Below are positions 50,083 through 57,586 of a DNA stretch of 64,000 bases, piece after piece; within the stretch, counting starts at the first letter, position 1; every line of letters starts with the position of its first letter. A program made the position numbers and the translations under genes. A model generated the notes under the pieces. The model had not been told where the DNA came from and searched no databases. It saw only the letters and a program-made list of their open reading frames with translations. Location: contig NZ_AJYD02000038.1 of NCBI RefSeq assembly GCF_000286835.2, forward strand, positions 2,146,194 through 2,210,193, written 5' to 3'. The stretch is from Enterovibrio norvegicus FF-33. GTDB taxonomy: Bacteria > Pseudomonadota > Gammaproteobacteria > Enterobacterales > Vibrionaceae.

Positions 50083-50541
50083 ATGCGACATCTCTTCATC
50101 TTACTCACGGTCGGTCTCAGCGTTCTCACTGTTCAACCTGTATTGGCAAAACAGCATGAAGGTATCGAGTTTCTTAACTCCGGCGCCGTGCTGCCTAAGA
50201 CACTTCCTTTTTCAGAGGCCGTCAGGGTGGATAAAACCCTTTATCTGTCGGGACAGATCGGCATTTTGCCGGGCACACTCACCTTAGCGCCGGGTGGCAT
50301 AGAAGCGGAATCAAAACAGACGATGGAAAACATCAAAACGTCGCTTAGCGCTAACGGCTATGCCATGAGCGATCTGGTGAAATGCACCGTCCTACTGGCA
50401 GACATGTCTGAATGGCAGACGTTCAACGGCATCTACAAAACGTATTTTTCTAAACGATACCCAGCGCGAAGTGCAATCGGTGCCAATGGGTTGGCGTTAG
50501 GGGCAAAAGTGGAAGTGGAATGTATCGCAGCGGTTGATTGA
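50083..50541 (+). CDS. RidA family protein with signal peptide
   Basis: A 152-residue member of the Rid (YjgF/YER057c/UK114) family. It keeps the arginine of the active site in PARSAIGANGLALGAKVEVECIA and the strand LYLSGQIGILPGT. RidA itself hydrolyses reactive enamines and imines from pyridoxal-phosphate enzymes in the cytoplasm. This protein instead has a signal peptide (MRHLFILLTVGLSVLTVQPVLA), so it should work in the periplasm. GTAAGGAAACTAAA precedes the ATG at 50083; the longer frame to 49909 is not supported. Confidence 0.88.
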   Translation: MRHLFILLTVGLSVLTVQPVLAKQHEGIEFLNSGAVLPKTLPFSEAVRVDKTLYLSGQIGILPGTLTLAPGGIEAESKQTMENIKTSLSANGYAMSDLVKCTVLLADMSEWQTFNGIYKTYFSKRYPARSAIGANGLALGAKVEVECIAAVD

Positions 50542-50579
50542 TACAGTGAACGTTATCAAGTGACCGTCACGGTAATTTG

Positions 50580-50762
50580 CTAGGTGTTGTACCCCCACGC
50601 AAAAGGAGCAACACCTAGCATCGCGCCAGTAAACGCGCCCATCGGGTCGCTATTAAAGCAGTGATACTCCGAACTATCCCCATAGGTGTGATTAGCTCTC
50701 GTCGAATCGGATGCGTTGAATTTGACTCTACGCGTCTTGTTTTTCTTGTTGGTACAACGCAC
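50580..50762 (-). CDS. Doubtful small reading frame
   Basis: A 60-residue frame from a GTG, overlapping the next gene in another frame. The C-terminal part (HTYGDSSEYHCFNSDPMGAF) looks protein-like, and it may be the tail of a gene that has lost its beginning. No ribosome binding site and no recognised family. Confidence 0.2.
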   Translation of the reverse strand: MRCTNKKNKTRRVKFNASDSTRANHTYGDSSEYHCFNSDPMGAFTGAMLGVAPFAWGYNT

Positions 50763-50898
50763 TTTTCAATGCACTCTCGTTGCTAAAACCGACACTTGTC
50801 CAACCCAGCCCATATTCTTTTCCATAGAACCCTGTGAGGTCTTTAAGCCAGTATTCTTTACTTTTTTCAATCAGTTGAATGATATTTTTAAGCATCAT
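50728..50898 (-). CDS. Hypothetical 56-residue protein
   Basis: MMLKNIIQLIEKSKEYWLKD followed by LTGFYGKEYGLGWTSVGFSNE, with a charged helical N-terminus. GAGG lies four to five bases before the first ATG. No family recognised. The frame could be joined to the 50580 frame by a frameshift, but there is no proof. Confidence 0.4.
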   Translation of the reverse strand: MMLKNIIQLIEKSKEYWLKDLTGFYGKEYGLGWTSVGFSNESALKSALYQQEKQDA

Positions 50899-51045
50899 TT
50901 CGCCTCGTTTTAGTGGGAGTAACAACACTATAGCGAGATGAAAAAAGCAGATTGATACGATGACGGCAGGTACTGGTACTTTTGCCGCAACTTAGTTTTT
51001 CTCGTCTGAAAGACTGTTAAAATTGGCCAGTAGCAATAAGGCCGA

Positions 51046-51927
51046 GTGATCACCGTGAGACATAAGAAAACCGCATTAGAAAAGCCACCAAGACGTGAAG
51101 GTTTTTCATGGCGCTATAGAAAGATAAAGCAAGTACAAAAGCCGACACTCTGGCACTGTCATGAAGAGTACGAGCTTGCTCTGCACCGAAATTTTGTTGG
51201 AACGGCTGCGGTATCGCACCATGAATCTCCCGTCGCTCACAACCATCTTATGTTGATAGGGCCTAATCTGCCCCATGCCGTGACATCAAAAGACATTGAA
51301 GGACAGCAATGTGAAACTCATGTGGTTTGGTTTCGCGAGTCGTGGATTAAACAATTGATGGCTAGCTGTGAGGAACTGAGAAACCTCACCCCATTGCTTG
51401 AGCGCTCCAAGCTCTGCATTGAATTCTCGGAACGAACGGCAGAAGACGTCTTTCAGCTTTTAGATGATTGCCCCAACACCAGCCCAATCGACCAGTTAGC
51501 GACCTTTCTTCAAGTGTTGTCTGTATTGGCGCAAGACAGCCAAAGTAAAACGCTGCTGCCGACCGCTTTGGGTCAAACCAAAATCGATGATGCAGAACGC
51601 GCCAAGATAGAGAAAATCTGTGATTACTTGGCACGTAATATGGCAAAACCCATCACTCTCGCCGATCTCGGCAGGGCATTTCACGCCAGCGATAGCAGCA
51701 TTCAACGCCTCTTTACCGATCACTTTGGTGAAAGCTTTTCATCGTATTTGAAAAAGCTTCGCTTAGGACATGCGTGCAGTGAATTGCAAATGACAACCAA
51801 GCCTATCGGGTTAATCGCAGAGAGCGTTGGGTACAGAAACCTGTCGAACTTTAATCGTCAATTTAAGCAGTACAAGCAACTGACCCCGAGAAAATATAGA
51901 GGGCAGTTTAAGCGGGGAGCGTCATAG
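51046..51927 (+). CDS. AraC family transcriptional regulator
   Basis: A 293-residue regulator. The N-terminal part (about residues 20-110) is a cupin-like sensor (WHCHEEYELALH, LIGPNLPHAV). The C-terminal part (about 195-290) has two helix-turn-helix motifs: LADLGRAFHASDSSIQRLF and IGLIAESVGYRNLSNFNRQF, with LTPRKYR at the end. The start is a GTG at 51046 with TAAGG upstream; GTG at 51055 is possible. The target is unknown. Confidence 0.88.
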   Translation: MITVRHKKTALEKPPRREGFSWRYRKIKQVQKPTLWHCHEEYELALHRNFVGTAAVSHHESPVAHNHLMLIGPNLPHAVTSKDIEGQQCETHVVWFRESWIKQLMASCEELRNLTPLLERSKLCIEFSERTAEDVFQLLDDCPNTSPIDQLATFLQVLSVLAQDSQSKTLLPTALGQTKIDDAERAKIEKICDYLARNMAKPITLADLGRAFHASDSSIQRLFTDHFGESFSSYLKKLRLGHACSELQMTTKPIGLIAESVGYRNLSNFNRQFKQYKQLTPRKYRGQFKRGAS

Positions 51928-51974
51928 CCAAAGAAAACAGAGGTTGGAAGCGAAGCTCAAGGTCTGCATCTGCA

Positions 51975-52274
51975 TTACTTACTCAAAAGAAACTTACGCA
52001 GTTCACGCTCTTCACGCATGACATACAAGATAAATACAGTCTCAGCTTCTTGTTTATAAAATACTCGGCAAGGGCTGACGACCACTTCACGATAATTCAA
52101 CTGTGGCAGTTCAGGGGGAATTCGACCCGATTCAGGGAAAGTTTCTAGGCGTTCTACTTTATCAAAAACGGACTGAACAACTAGCTTTGCAGCAGGAAGC
52201 TTGTCAAGCGCGATGTATTCAGCAATATCGTTAAGATCGGAAAGCGCCGAATCAGTCCAGACTACTTGAGCCAT
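51975..52274 (-). CDS. ParE/RelE family toxin
   Basis: A 99-residue protein with the ParE-like pattern WTDSALSDLNDIAEYIALD near the N-terminus, FPESGRIPPEL in the middle and the strand CRVFYKQEAETVFILYVMREER at the end. Such toxins cleave mRNA on the ribosome or block gyrase. Its gene overlaps the antitoxin gene by 13 nt and lies downstream of it, the standard type II order. It sits at the edge of the cassette array, but no attC site directly flanks it. Confidence 0.9.
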   Translation of the reverse strand: MAQVVWTDSALSDLNDIAEYIALDKLPAAKLVVQSVFDKVERLETFPESGRIPPELPQLNYREVVVSPCRVFYKQEAETVFILYVMREERELRKFLLSK

Positions 52275-52519
52275 TTTGACATCTTGTCCTTGGCATCTGA
52301 ATGTGCGGTTACCTTTCCTTCAGTAACAGCTCTTTCGCCACGAGCGATACCTTCCAATAGCGCAAGGCGATTTTGCATGAACTCGTAATCTTCAACATCC
52401 ACCAGATAAGCAGAGGGTTTGCCATGCTCAGTGATGAGTACAGGCTCTTTGCTATCGTGCAGTTCCGACAAGATTTTGGTCGCTTGGCGTTTCAACGACG
52501 TTACCAGTTCTACTTTCAT
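52262..52519 (-). CDS. Phd/YefM family antitoxin
   Basis: An 85-residue antitoxin. The N-terminal DNA-binding part has SLKRQATKILSELHDSKEPVLITEHGKPSAYLVD, typical of Phd/YefM, and the C-terminal part would wrap the toxin. ACAGATG is the start region with GAGGTAACACAG before it. It probably represses its own operon through the 15-bp inverted repeat just upstream. Confidence 0.9.
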   Translation of the reverse strand: MKVELVTSLKRQATKILSELHDSKEPVLITEHGKPSAYLVDVEDYEFMQNRLALLEGIARGERAVTEGKVTAHSDAKDKMSKWLK

Positions 52520-52537
52520 CTGTGTTACCTCGAAGAT

Positions 52538-52573
52538 ATACTCAAAGTGATACTATTCTATCACTTTGAGTAT
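52538..52573. promoter_or_regulatory. Operator of the toxin-antitoxin operon
   Basis: A perfect 15-bp inverted repeat, ATACTCAAAGTGATA at 52538-52552 and its complement at 52559-52573, with a 6-nt spacer. It lies 19 bp upstream of the antitoxin start and is the likely binding site of the antitoxin or complex. Confidence 0.8.
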
Positions 52574-52666
52574 GGCAAGGTTGGGAGATTTTTAAGTGCC
52601 TGTCCCCTCTAACCCATTTTAAACACTGAAAAGAACTGACGGATAACACCTCATTCAGCCTACGCG

Positions 52667-53320
52667 TTAGCGGTCGATTGCATTGTCTTGGCGTAGCAAA
52701 CATATACCCAACCAAATAAACCAGCCAATTTGGGCAACACCGAATATTTCGGTAAATATTTCGTCGGGATAAACTGTAGTAATACCCGCTATGCCTACAA
52801 GCAAACCAAGATAATTTAGATTTCGCGAAAACTCCCCAGCTTGTAAGGCAACTACACTAAGTAATAAAACCCAAAGCCCCCCAACCAACTCATTTCCACC
52901 GCCGAGACTTTCTGTAATCAAAGAAACTATTGACCATATATCAAACGCTTTTTGTGGGTTTGCATCCATTAGATCGATTGCATGATCAAGACCAATCGTT
53001 GAGATCATGCCACTCGCAATCACTAAGCCTACCCAGATAACACCAAATAGGGAGCCAATTGCGAGTGCTGGGTCTTTTGTAGCTTTTAGCTTTTCGTGTA
53101 AACCGATAACCAGCACCGCAAGGAAAACGCCGAATATTACATACATTAGGAAATAGATGATTGAAAATATTTGTTGGTTTTCTGCAAGGTAAGCCATTTT
53201 TTCTGTTGGGCTACCAGTGGATGGGTATGACCAAAAAGCACCGAAGTATATAAAAGCAAGAATATAGATAAAAGCTTCAGAAATAGCTGAAACTCCAGCC
53301 AGTTTTTGCAGGTTTCTCAT
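52667..53320 (-). CDS. DUF4386-like membrane protein (cassette gene)
   Basis: A 217-residue protein with about six membrane segments (first at about 12-32, AISEAFIYILAFIYFGAFW). The layout and motifs such as GGGNELVGGLWVLLLSV fit the DUF4386 family as I recall it; function unknown. It is the leftmost cassette of the minus-strand array. An attC-like site separates it from the VOC gene on its right; the sequence to its left keeps only a partial recombination site. Confidence 0.7.
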   Translation of the reverse strand: MRNLQKLAGVSAISEAFIYILAFIYFGAFWSYPSTGSPTEKMAYLAENQQIFSIIYFLMYVIFGVFLAVLVIGLHEKLKATKDPALAIGSLFGVIWVGLVIASGMISTIGLDHAIDLMDANPQKAFDIWSIVSLITESLGGGNELVGGLWVLLLSVVALQAGEFSRNLNYLGLLVGIAGITTVYPDEIFTEIFGVAQIGWFIWLGICLLRQDNAIDR

Positions 53321-53345
53321 TCGACTAAATTCCGGTTTCTGCTAA

Positions 53346-53423
53346 TGCTAACGTCGCGCTTTGCGGTGATTTTGGTGGCACAAAGTGCCGGAAAAATTAT
53401 CCGACAACAGCGCCTTGATTAAC
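53346..53423 (-). repeat. attC-like recombination site (short type)
   Basis: A 78-bp imperfect palindrome between two cassette genes. The right-hand core TGCTAAC is at 53346-53352, followed by GTCGCGCTTTG, which pairs with CAAAGTGCC later in the site. It is weaker than the other sites: the far core reads GATTAAC instead of GTTRRRY. Confidence 0.5.
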
Positions 53424-53428
53424 TGCAA

Positions 53429-53803
53429 TTACTCGGATTCCCAAGGGGAACATATATCAATGAGGCAGCCGTTTGGGTCTTTTACCAGAAAACGGCGTTG
53501 ACCGTAAAACTCGTTACGGGGTGCTTGCAAAATCGATAGTCCCATATTTAGTGCTTTCTCATAAGTCGCATCAACATCGCTTACTACAAAGGTGACGTAC
53601 ATACCTGTTGGAGAATTTTGATACTCTTTCGGTACAAGCTCATGATCCCACTGAATAATTCCGTATTCAACTTCTGAATCTTCTGGCACGCAAAGTTGTA
53701 TATACCAATCGCTTTCGTACTTTATTTTTAAACCTAAAAGATTTGCATAGAAATCTTTGCTTTCCTGTAGGTCATTAGAACATATATTCGTTAATATTTT
53801 CAT
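53429..53803 (-). CDS. VOC family (glyoxalase-fold) protein (cassette gene)
   Basis: A 124-residue protein with the VOC pattern: NDLQESKDFYANLLGLKI at the start, GMYVTFVVSDVDATYEKA in the middle and FLVKDPNGCLIDI at the end. Family members bind metal and act as dioxygenases, isomerases or resistance proteins (for example bleomycin-binding). The start at 53803 has AAGGGAGTCGG directly before it, a few bases after the cassette boundary GTTAAAT. It carries its own promoter or is read from the array. Confidence 0.8.
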   Translation of the reverse strand: MKILTNICSNDLQESKDFYANLLGLKIKYESDWYIQLCVPEDSEVEYGIIQWDHELVPKEYQNSPTGMYVTFVVSDVDATYEKALNMGLSILQAPRNEFYGQRRFLVKDPNGCLIDICSPWESE

Positions 53804-53819
53804 CCGACTCCCTTTGTAC

Positions 53820-53838
53820 ATTTAACGCCCGCTTCTAG
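53820..53838 (-). repeat. Left part of a split attC site
   Basis: ATTTAACGCCCGC (the complement reads GCGGGCGTTAAAT) is the terminal core of a VCR-type attC. The remainder of the site is missing here and appears to be at 55376-55473, beyond the inserted mobile DNA. Confidence 0.6.
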
Positions 53839-53944
53839 CTGACCCCCTCAAAATCTCTTTTCTAAACAATGAGAAGGGCGCACATCGACCCTTTTGAACT
53901 AATGAATTTCGCCAAAAAACACATTCCACCAAAAGGAATGAACG

Positions 53945-54073
53945 ATGCGCGATATTCAAATTCTACAAGATACTCTACAAAGTCAGTGTCCCACTATTCA
54001 TAAAAAGCGGCTTCACTTTCTGATACTTGCAACTAAATCCTCACTTGATGCAGAACAAATAGGACGCATGTAG
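53945..54073 (+). pseudogene. IS4-type transposase, N-terminal fragment
   Basis: MRDIQILQDTLQSQCPTIHK followed by KRLHFLILATKSSLDAEQ matches the remembered N-terminus of IS4-family transposases found in Vibrio and relatives. The match ends after about 37 codons and a stop follows; the catalytic DDE domain is absent. It is the left remnant of an insertion sequence truncated by the neighbouring REP-associated transposase region. Confidence 0.6.
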
Positions 54074-54085
54074 AACAAATAGGAC
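54052..54085 (+). repeat. Direct repeat at the edge of the transposase element
   Basis: AGAACAAATAGGAC occurs at 54052-54065 and again at 54072-54085 (period 20). It marks the junction between the IS4 fragment and the REP-associated transposase region. Confidence 0.7.
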
Positions 54086-54224
54086 ACACACTTTAAGAAA
54101 AGCTTTAATTTGTCAATTTCATACGATAGTGCTTCAAGGCTCAAAGGCAGGTCTCCAAGATGAATGCCGCGTTGCTGAACGATATGATCCCCGTATTGTT
54201 CAACGACTCGTCACTTATATCTCA

Positions 54225-55186
54225 ATGACTAAAGCTCGCTCATCCCTCATTAGTATTGACGCTACGCCTTACTATCACTGCGTCTCGCGTTGTGTGCGTC
54301 GTTCATTCCTTTGTGGATATGATGAACTTGCTCAGCAAAACTATGAACATCGTCGTGGTTGGATTGAAGAACGGCTACTCGCGCTAGCAGGCGCATTTTG
54401 TATTGATATTTGTGCCTATGCCATCATGAGCAATCACTATCATGTGGTGCTCCATATTAATGCAGACAAATCTAAACAGTTGACAGCACATGACGTTGCC
54501 GAGCGTTGGTTGGCTTTTCATCAAGGTCCAACATTGATTCACCGTTTTCTGGCGCAAGATACACTCACCGACTCAGAAAATGAGCGTTGCCATACGGTGA
54601 TTGAAACGTGGCGTGAGCATTAATGTCGATTAGTTGGTTCATGCGTCTACTGAATCAACACATCGCGTCTGAAGCCAACCGAGAAGACAAATGCACAGGT
54701 CATTTCTGGGAGGGACGGTTCAAAAGCCAAGCGTTACTCGATGAAAAAGCCCTTGCGGCGGCGATGGCCTATGTGGATTTAAACCCTGTTAGGGCTGCGA
54801 TTGCAGCCACACCAGAAACGTCCGATTTCACGAGTATCAAAGCGCGAATTAACGCCATTGAAAATGAGAAAACTGCCACAAAAGGATTGTTCCCCTTTGT
54901 TGGAAACCCGAGAGAAAACATGTCAGAGGGCATCCCTTTTCGGTTGATGGATTATCTAGAACTTGTCGATTGGACAGGTCGCCAATGCCGAGAGGATAAG
55001 CGTGGTCAAATTGATAGCAGAACGCCTCCAATACTCAACCGCTTAGGGTTTGATTCCGCTGAATGGCTTGATGCCTACAAACATGCTGAAAAAGGAACTC
55101 TCATTGGCACAGAGTCATCCATTAAGCGCGCTTTATCTTTACTCGGGAGAAAGCGACTTTGTGGATTTCGACTCCCAGCCAGCTAG
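54225..55186 (+). pseudogene. REP-associated tyrosine transposase (Y1_Tnp), frameshifted
   Basis: RAYT proteins are single-domain HUH transposases linked to REP palindromes. The first frame (54225-54623) carries YYHCVSRCVRRSFL and the metal-binding HUH motif in MSNHYHVVLHI. The second frame (54623-55186) carries ISWFMRLLNQHIA, CTGHFWEGRFKSQALLDE and the catalytic tyrosine in AMAYVDLNPVRA. Together they make one normal protein. At the junction the sequence reads CATTAATG; one extra T (CATTTAATG) would restore WREHLMSISWFM. So a single-base deletion breaks the gene, unless it is a sequencing error. The start at 54225 is chosen by family length. Confidence 0.85.
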
Positions 55187-55217
55187 AATCGCCAAAACCA
55201 CTCCCGATTTTTGAATG

Positions 55218-55238
55218 ACCACCTTACTGGTGGTTTTC
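55218..55238 (+). terminator. Terminator-like hairpin after the transposase
   Basis: ACCACC-TTACT-GGTGGT at 55218-55234 followed by TTTC, 32 bp past the transposase stop. Confidence 0.5.
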
Positions 55239-55375
55239 GCCTTCCTGCAAAACACCCATTCCCAGTAATTTCAGCGGGTTCTTCTACTTTCCTGCCTAAA
55301 ACCTAGGGGAGAAGTGTTATTTGGGCACAATGGTAGAAAGACAAGTGATGTGGTTTTCTGCCATTTTAAGGATGT

Positions 55376-55473
55376 GTGTCCCGTTAGTTCGCGCAAACTG
55401 TTTGAAACGGCCAAATCACCGCTTTTAGAAAAATGCGCCACGAGTAAGCGTCCCGTTCATGCTTCTGTTAAAT
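55376..55473 (-). repeat. Right part of a split VCR-type attC site
   Basis: The right-end core GTTAAAT (55467-55473) fits GTTRRRY. Inside, CAAACTGTTTGAAAC and GCGCCACGAGTAAGCGTCCC are shared with the intact site at 56227-56343, so the two belong to one family. The left end stops at the mobile-element boundary; the missing terminal core is at 53820. Confidence 0.7.
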
Positions 55474-55475
55474 AC

Positions 55476-56198
55476 CTAAAACCCAACACCTATGCTTTCC
55501 CATGACTTTTCCCAGCCTTCGTAAGCCGTTATATAAATTAATAATTCTCGGTGTTCACGCTCAAACATCTCTTGATTTGGTTCAGTTACTTCTGTCTTTG
55601 CCTTTTTTGCCAATAGGTACAAAAACAGTGCACGCTTTTCAAAAGTACGCCAAGTTGTTATAGCTACCCATTTATGTTCATCCAAAGGGCAATCAACCTT
55701 TAAGCTTGCTGATGATTCATCTATAAGGAACAAATAAGATTTGTACACAAAACCAGCACCTTGCAGCAGTCTACATGCATCAATAATGTCATCTAAAATA
55801 TCGAATGTGTCTGAGTTTCTAAGTGCTTTTGATAGCTCGGATTTAACACTGGTGTTGAGACTAACATTTAAATATTTTTCAATGGGTTCAACACTTGAGG
55901 CCGATTGTAGGTTAAAACGTTCAAAAGTTTCTTTAATACTCGCGATATTAGTATCAAAAGCTCTTTGCACAGATTGGAGGTCTATAGCTCTCTTTTGTTC
56001 AGCTAACTGCTCTCGAATCCCCAAATAGGCAAGAAACGCGAACACAGGACCAAGTGTTCCACCAATGTAAGAACCAAAATTAGCCCACTCACTCTGCTTA
56101 CTTGAGAAGGCAGGTATTTCGACAACATTAAATTGAACAAAGTAGAGCGCTAAAACAACAAAGGACAAAAGCCCAATTAAAGCCCAATATTTTTTCAT
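55476..56198 (-). CDS. Membrane protein resembling abortive-infection proteins (cassette gene)
   Basis: A 240-residue protein with two membrane segments (about 7-25 and 42-62), the second in WANFGSYIGGTLGPVFAFLAYLGI. This is followed by a helical segment with EQKRAIDLQSVQRAFDTNI. The same start, two helices with a W/F-G-x-x-x-G-G-x-L-x-P pattern, is what I remember for putative phage abortive-infection proteins (putAbiC-like). The remaining 170 residues are soluble and unrecognised. It is an integron cassette gene between attC sites. A defence role is plausible but only inferred from the N-terminus. Confidence 0.62.
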   Translation of the reverse strand: MKKYWALIGLLSFVVLALYFVQFNVVEIPAFSSKQSEWANFGSYIGGTLGPVFAFLAYLGIREQLAEQKRAIDLQSVQRAFDTNIASIKETFERFNLQSASSVEPIEKYLNVSLNTSVKSELSKALRNSDTFDILDDIIDACRLLQGAGFVYKSYLFLIDESSASLKVDCPLDEHKWVAITTWRTFEKRALFLYLLAKKAKTEVTEPNQEMFEREHRELLIYITAYEGWEKSWESIGVGF

Positions 56199-56226
56199 AT
56201 AGATTGTTACTCACTTACGACTTGGT

Positions 56227-56343
56227 ATTTAACGTTCGAATAATGGGCGTTTACTAACACAAACTGATTGAAACACCTAAATCACGGCGTTTCTATGAAA
56301 ATTGCGCCACGAGTAAACGTCCCTGTTTATTTGCTTGTTAGCT
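56227..56343 (-). repeat. VCR-type attC site
   Basis: A 117-bp imperfect palindrome. Terminal core ATTTAAC (complement GTTAAAT) at 56227-56233 fits the GTTRRRY rule. GGGCGTTTACT near the left end pairs with AGTAAACGTCCC near the right. Read on the minus strand the order CTAACAAG, AGGGACG, CGTGGCG and GTGTTAGT parallels the V. cholerae repeat. It separates the 55476 and 56344 cassettes. Confidence 0.8.
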
Positions 56344-56625
56344 TTACTTTTCCGCAGTATCAAATTCTAACTTAACTCGCTGACCTAACCTTTTTGATGG
56401 AAGTTCGTTGACTATATAAGGCGAATATTTCCATTTACGCAATGCTTCAATTGCTAAAACGTCATGCCTTGAATCTGGAATTGATTCAATGACTTGAATA
56501 TTCTCGGGCGAGCCACTTTCATCAATATCGAATGTAAGTAAAACGTAGTGTTGCTGTGAAGCGGCTGAATTACTCTGACAACCAACTAAAAGTAACACTA
56601 GAACGAGAAAACAGCTCCGTATCAT
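56344..56625 (-). CDS. Small TonB-like lipoprotein (cassette gene)
   Basis: A 93-residue protein with lipoprotein signal CFLVLVLLLVGCQSN (cysteine at about residue 16). The rest matches the C-terminal domain of TonB: VLLTFDIDESGSPENIQVIE, then ALRKWKYSPY and a final strand. In TonB this domain touches outer-membrane receptors. Here it is free of the proline-rich linker and membrane anchor of true TonB, so energy transfer is unlikely; similar stand-alone proteins are common and of unknown use. It lies between two attC sites. Confidence 0.75.
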   Translation of the reverse strand: MIRSCFLVLVLLLVGCQSNSAASQQHYVLLTFDIDESGSPENIQVIESIPDSRHDVLAIEALRKWKYSPYIVNELPSKRLGQRVKLEFDTAEK

Positions 56626-56652
56626 ATCCCTACTATCCGTTCTGCCAAGTAA

Positions 56653-56752
56653 TGCTAACGCCTTACTAATGGGCGCATAAATGCTTGGCTAAAATTAGCG
56701 ACGAAGGAGCGCAAGCCAAGCGTTTTGCGTCCTTTTGAGTAACTTGTTAAGT
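56653..56752 (-). repeat. attC site (100 bp)
   Basis: Right core GTTAAGT at 56746-56752 and left core TGCTAAC at 56653-56659. In between, GGGCGCATAAATGCTTGGCT pairs with AGCCAAGCGTTTTGCGTCC. Minus-strand reading starts ACTTAACAAGTTACTCAAAAG, the typical start of Vibrio cassette sites. The stop codon of the MreB-like gene lies within the right core. Confidence 0.85.
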
Positions 56753-57238
56753 GGCTGATACTCTTGACTTTACTGTATCAAAATCTTCAACATTAGTATT
56801 GATTTTGGATCCTAAATATACAACTACTTCACGAGCACCAGCTCCAATAGCTAATTCTCTCAGAACTCTTTCTTCTATATCTGTCAGTCCACCATCGGTT
56901 TTTTCTAATTGATGCACAATGACGCGAGGTGAAGGTTTAATTTTTGATTTATGCAATGTGTACATACCATGCTGCAATATCTTTTCAGCACACATAAAGT
57001 CGGCAACAAATGATCTATTGTGTTTAAAGGGGTTAAGTACCCGAACATTCGGAGAAGAAAGAGATTTAGCTTCCGATCCAATTGCTTTTACTATTTCACC
57101 TTTTTTAGTGCTTTCTATAGCAATGTAAGGCTCAGTTTCAAAAGACAAGTTGGAAGAAAAAACTTTGATAGAAAGTTTGTTTTCACTTAATTCAAAAAGT
57201 AAATCATGTGAAAAAAGGCTTCTTATAAATGTAAACAA
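56747..57238 (-). CDS. Half-length MreB-like protein (cassette gene)
   Basis: A 163-residue protein that aligns with the N-terminal half of the bacterial actin MreB from its first residue: MFTFIRSLFSHDLLFEL against MreB's MLKKFRGMFSNDLSIDL, then EPYIAI, VADF, EKILQH, KPSPRVIV and GAGAREV. The nucleotide-binding motif DLGTANT is replaced by ELSENKL, and the second half of MreB (about 180 residues) is absent, so it should neither bind ATP normally nor polymerise alone. The TTG start at 57238 has GGAGG nine bases upstream and gives the MreB N-terminus; the GTG at 57259 lacks a site. It is a complete integron cassette between attC sites. It may interact with cell-wall growth machinery; that is inference. 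Confidence 0.72.
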   Translation of the reverse strand: MFTFIRSLFSHDLLFELSENKLSIKVFSSNLSFETEPYIAIESTKKGEIVKAIGSEAKSLSSPNVRVLNPFKHNRSFVADFMCAEKILQHGMYTLHKSKIKPSPRVIVHQLEKTDGGLTDIEERVLRELAIGAGAREVVVYLGSKINTNVEDFDTVKSRVSAT

Positions 57239-57257
57239 AACTCTGGGCCTCCGAGCC

Positions 57258-57383
57258 ACTTAACGTCGTTTTAAGGGGCGAAAAACATTAGCTTCACGCA
57301 AATAAGCCACCTTAAATGCCATAAGTTGATATAACAAAATTTGCGGGAATGTTTTGCGTCCGCCTTCAAAACCTTTGTTATAA
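57258..57383 (-). repeat. VCR-type attC site, tandem cassette copy 1
   Basis: A 126-bp site, the same length class as the V. cholerae repeat. Left core ACTTAAC at 57258-57264 and right core GTTATAA at 57377-57383. CGCCCCTTAAAACGACGTTA on the minus strand parallels the end of the V. cholerae repeat. Confidence 0.75.
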
Positions 57384-57544
57384 AGCTGCAACCCAAGCTG
57401 TTTGAATAGCCGAGCCTCGCCATTTTCTTTTGCAAGCAGCCTCTGGGGTGCTTGGTCTGTTCTGATCATTGATGGCTTGTTTGCAACACTTTCAATGGCG
57501 GGCGGCGATCCAACAACAAACCGCTTTTTTGTTGAGAAAACCAA
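57260..57544 (-). CDS. Uncertain ORF in tandem cassette copy 1
   Basis: A 94-residue frame (MVFSTKKRFVVGSPPAIESV...) that runs through the attC site to the cassette end. It is basic, with no domain recognised. The second copy has the equivalent frame at 57587-57880, with about one in five residues different while the DNA differs at about one in eleven positions. That ratio suggests weak protein selection, so the frame may be only a passenger of attC conservation. Confidence 0.35.
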   Translation of the reverse strand: MVFSTKKRFVVGSPPAIESVANKPSMIRTDQAPQRLLAKENGEARLFKQLGLQLYNKGFEGGRKTFPQILLYQLMAFKVAYLREANVFRPLKRR

Positions 57545-57586
57545 CGTGGTTTGTGGTTCAGATTTGCTGCTTACATGTAAGTATAA

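Larger units (their letters stand above)
54082..55381 (+). mobile_element. REP-associated transposase element
   Basis: A region of about 1.3 kb bounded by GGACACACA (54082-54090) and its complement TGTGTGTCC (55373-55381). It contains a Y1-type transposase gene broken by a frameshift and a terminator hairpin. It lies inside an integron attC site. The exact ends are inferred from the short inverted repeat only. Confidence 0.55.

Noticed and set aside
52598..52620. GTGCCTGTCCCC sequence as a REP element tied to the transposase
   Set aside because: The phrase is found near many such transposases, but only one copy without a clear palindrome is visible here.
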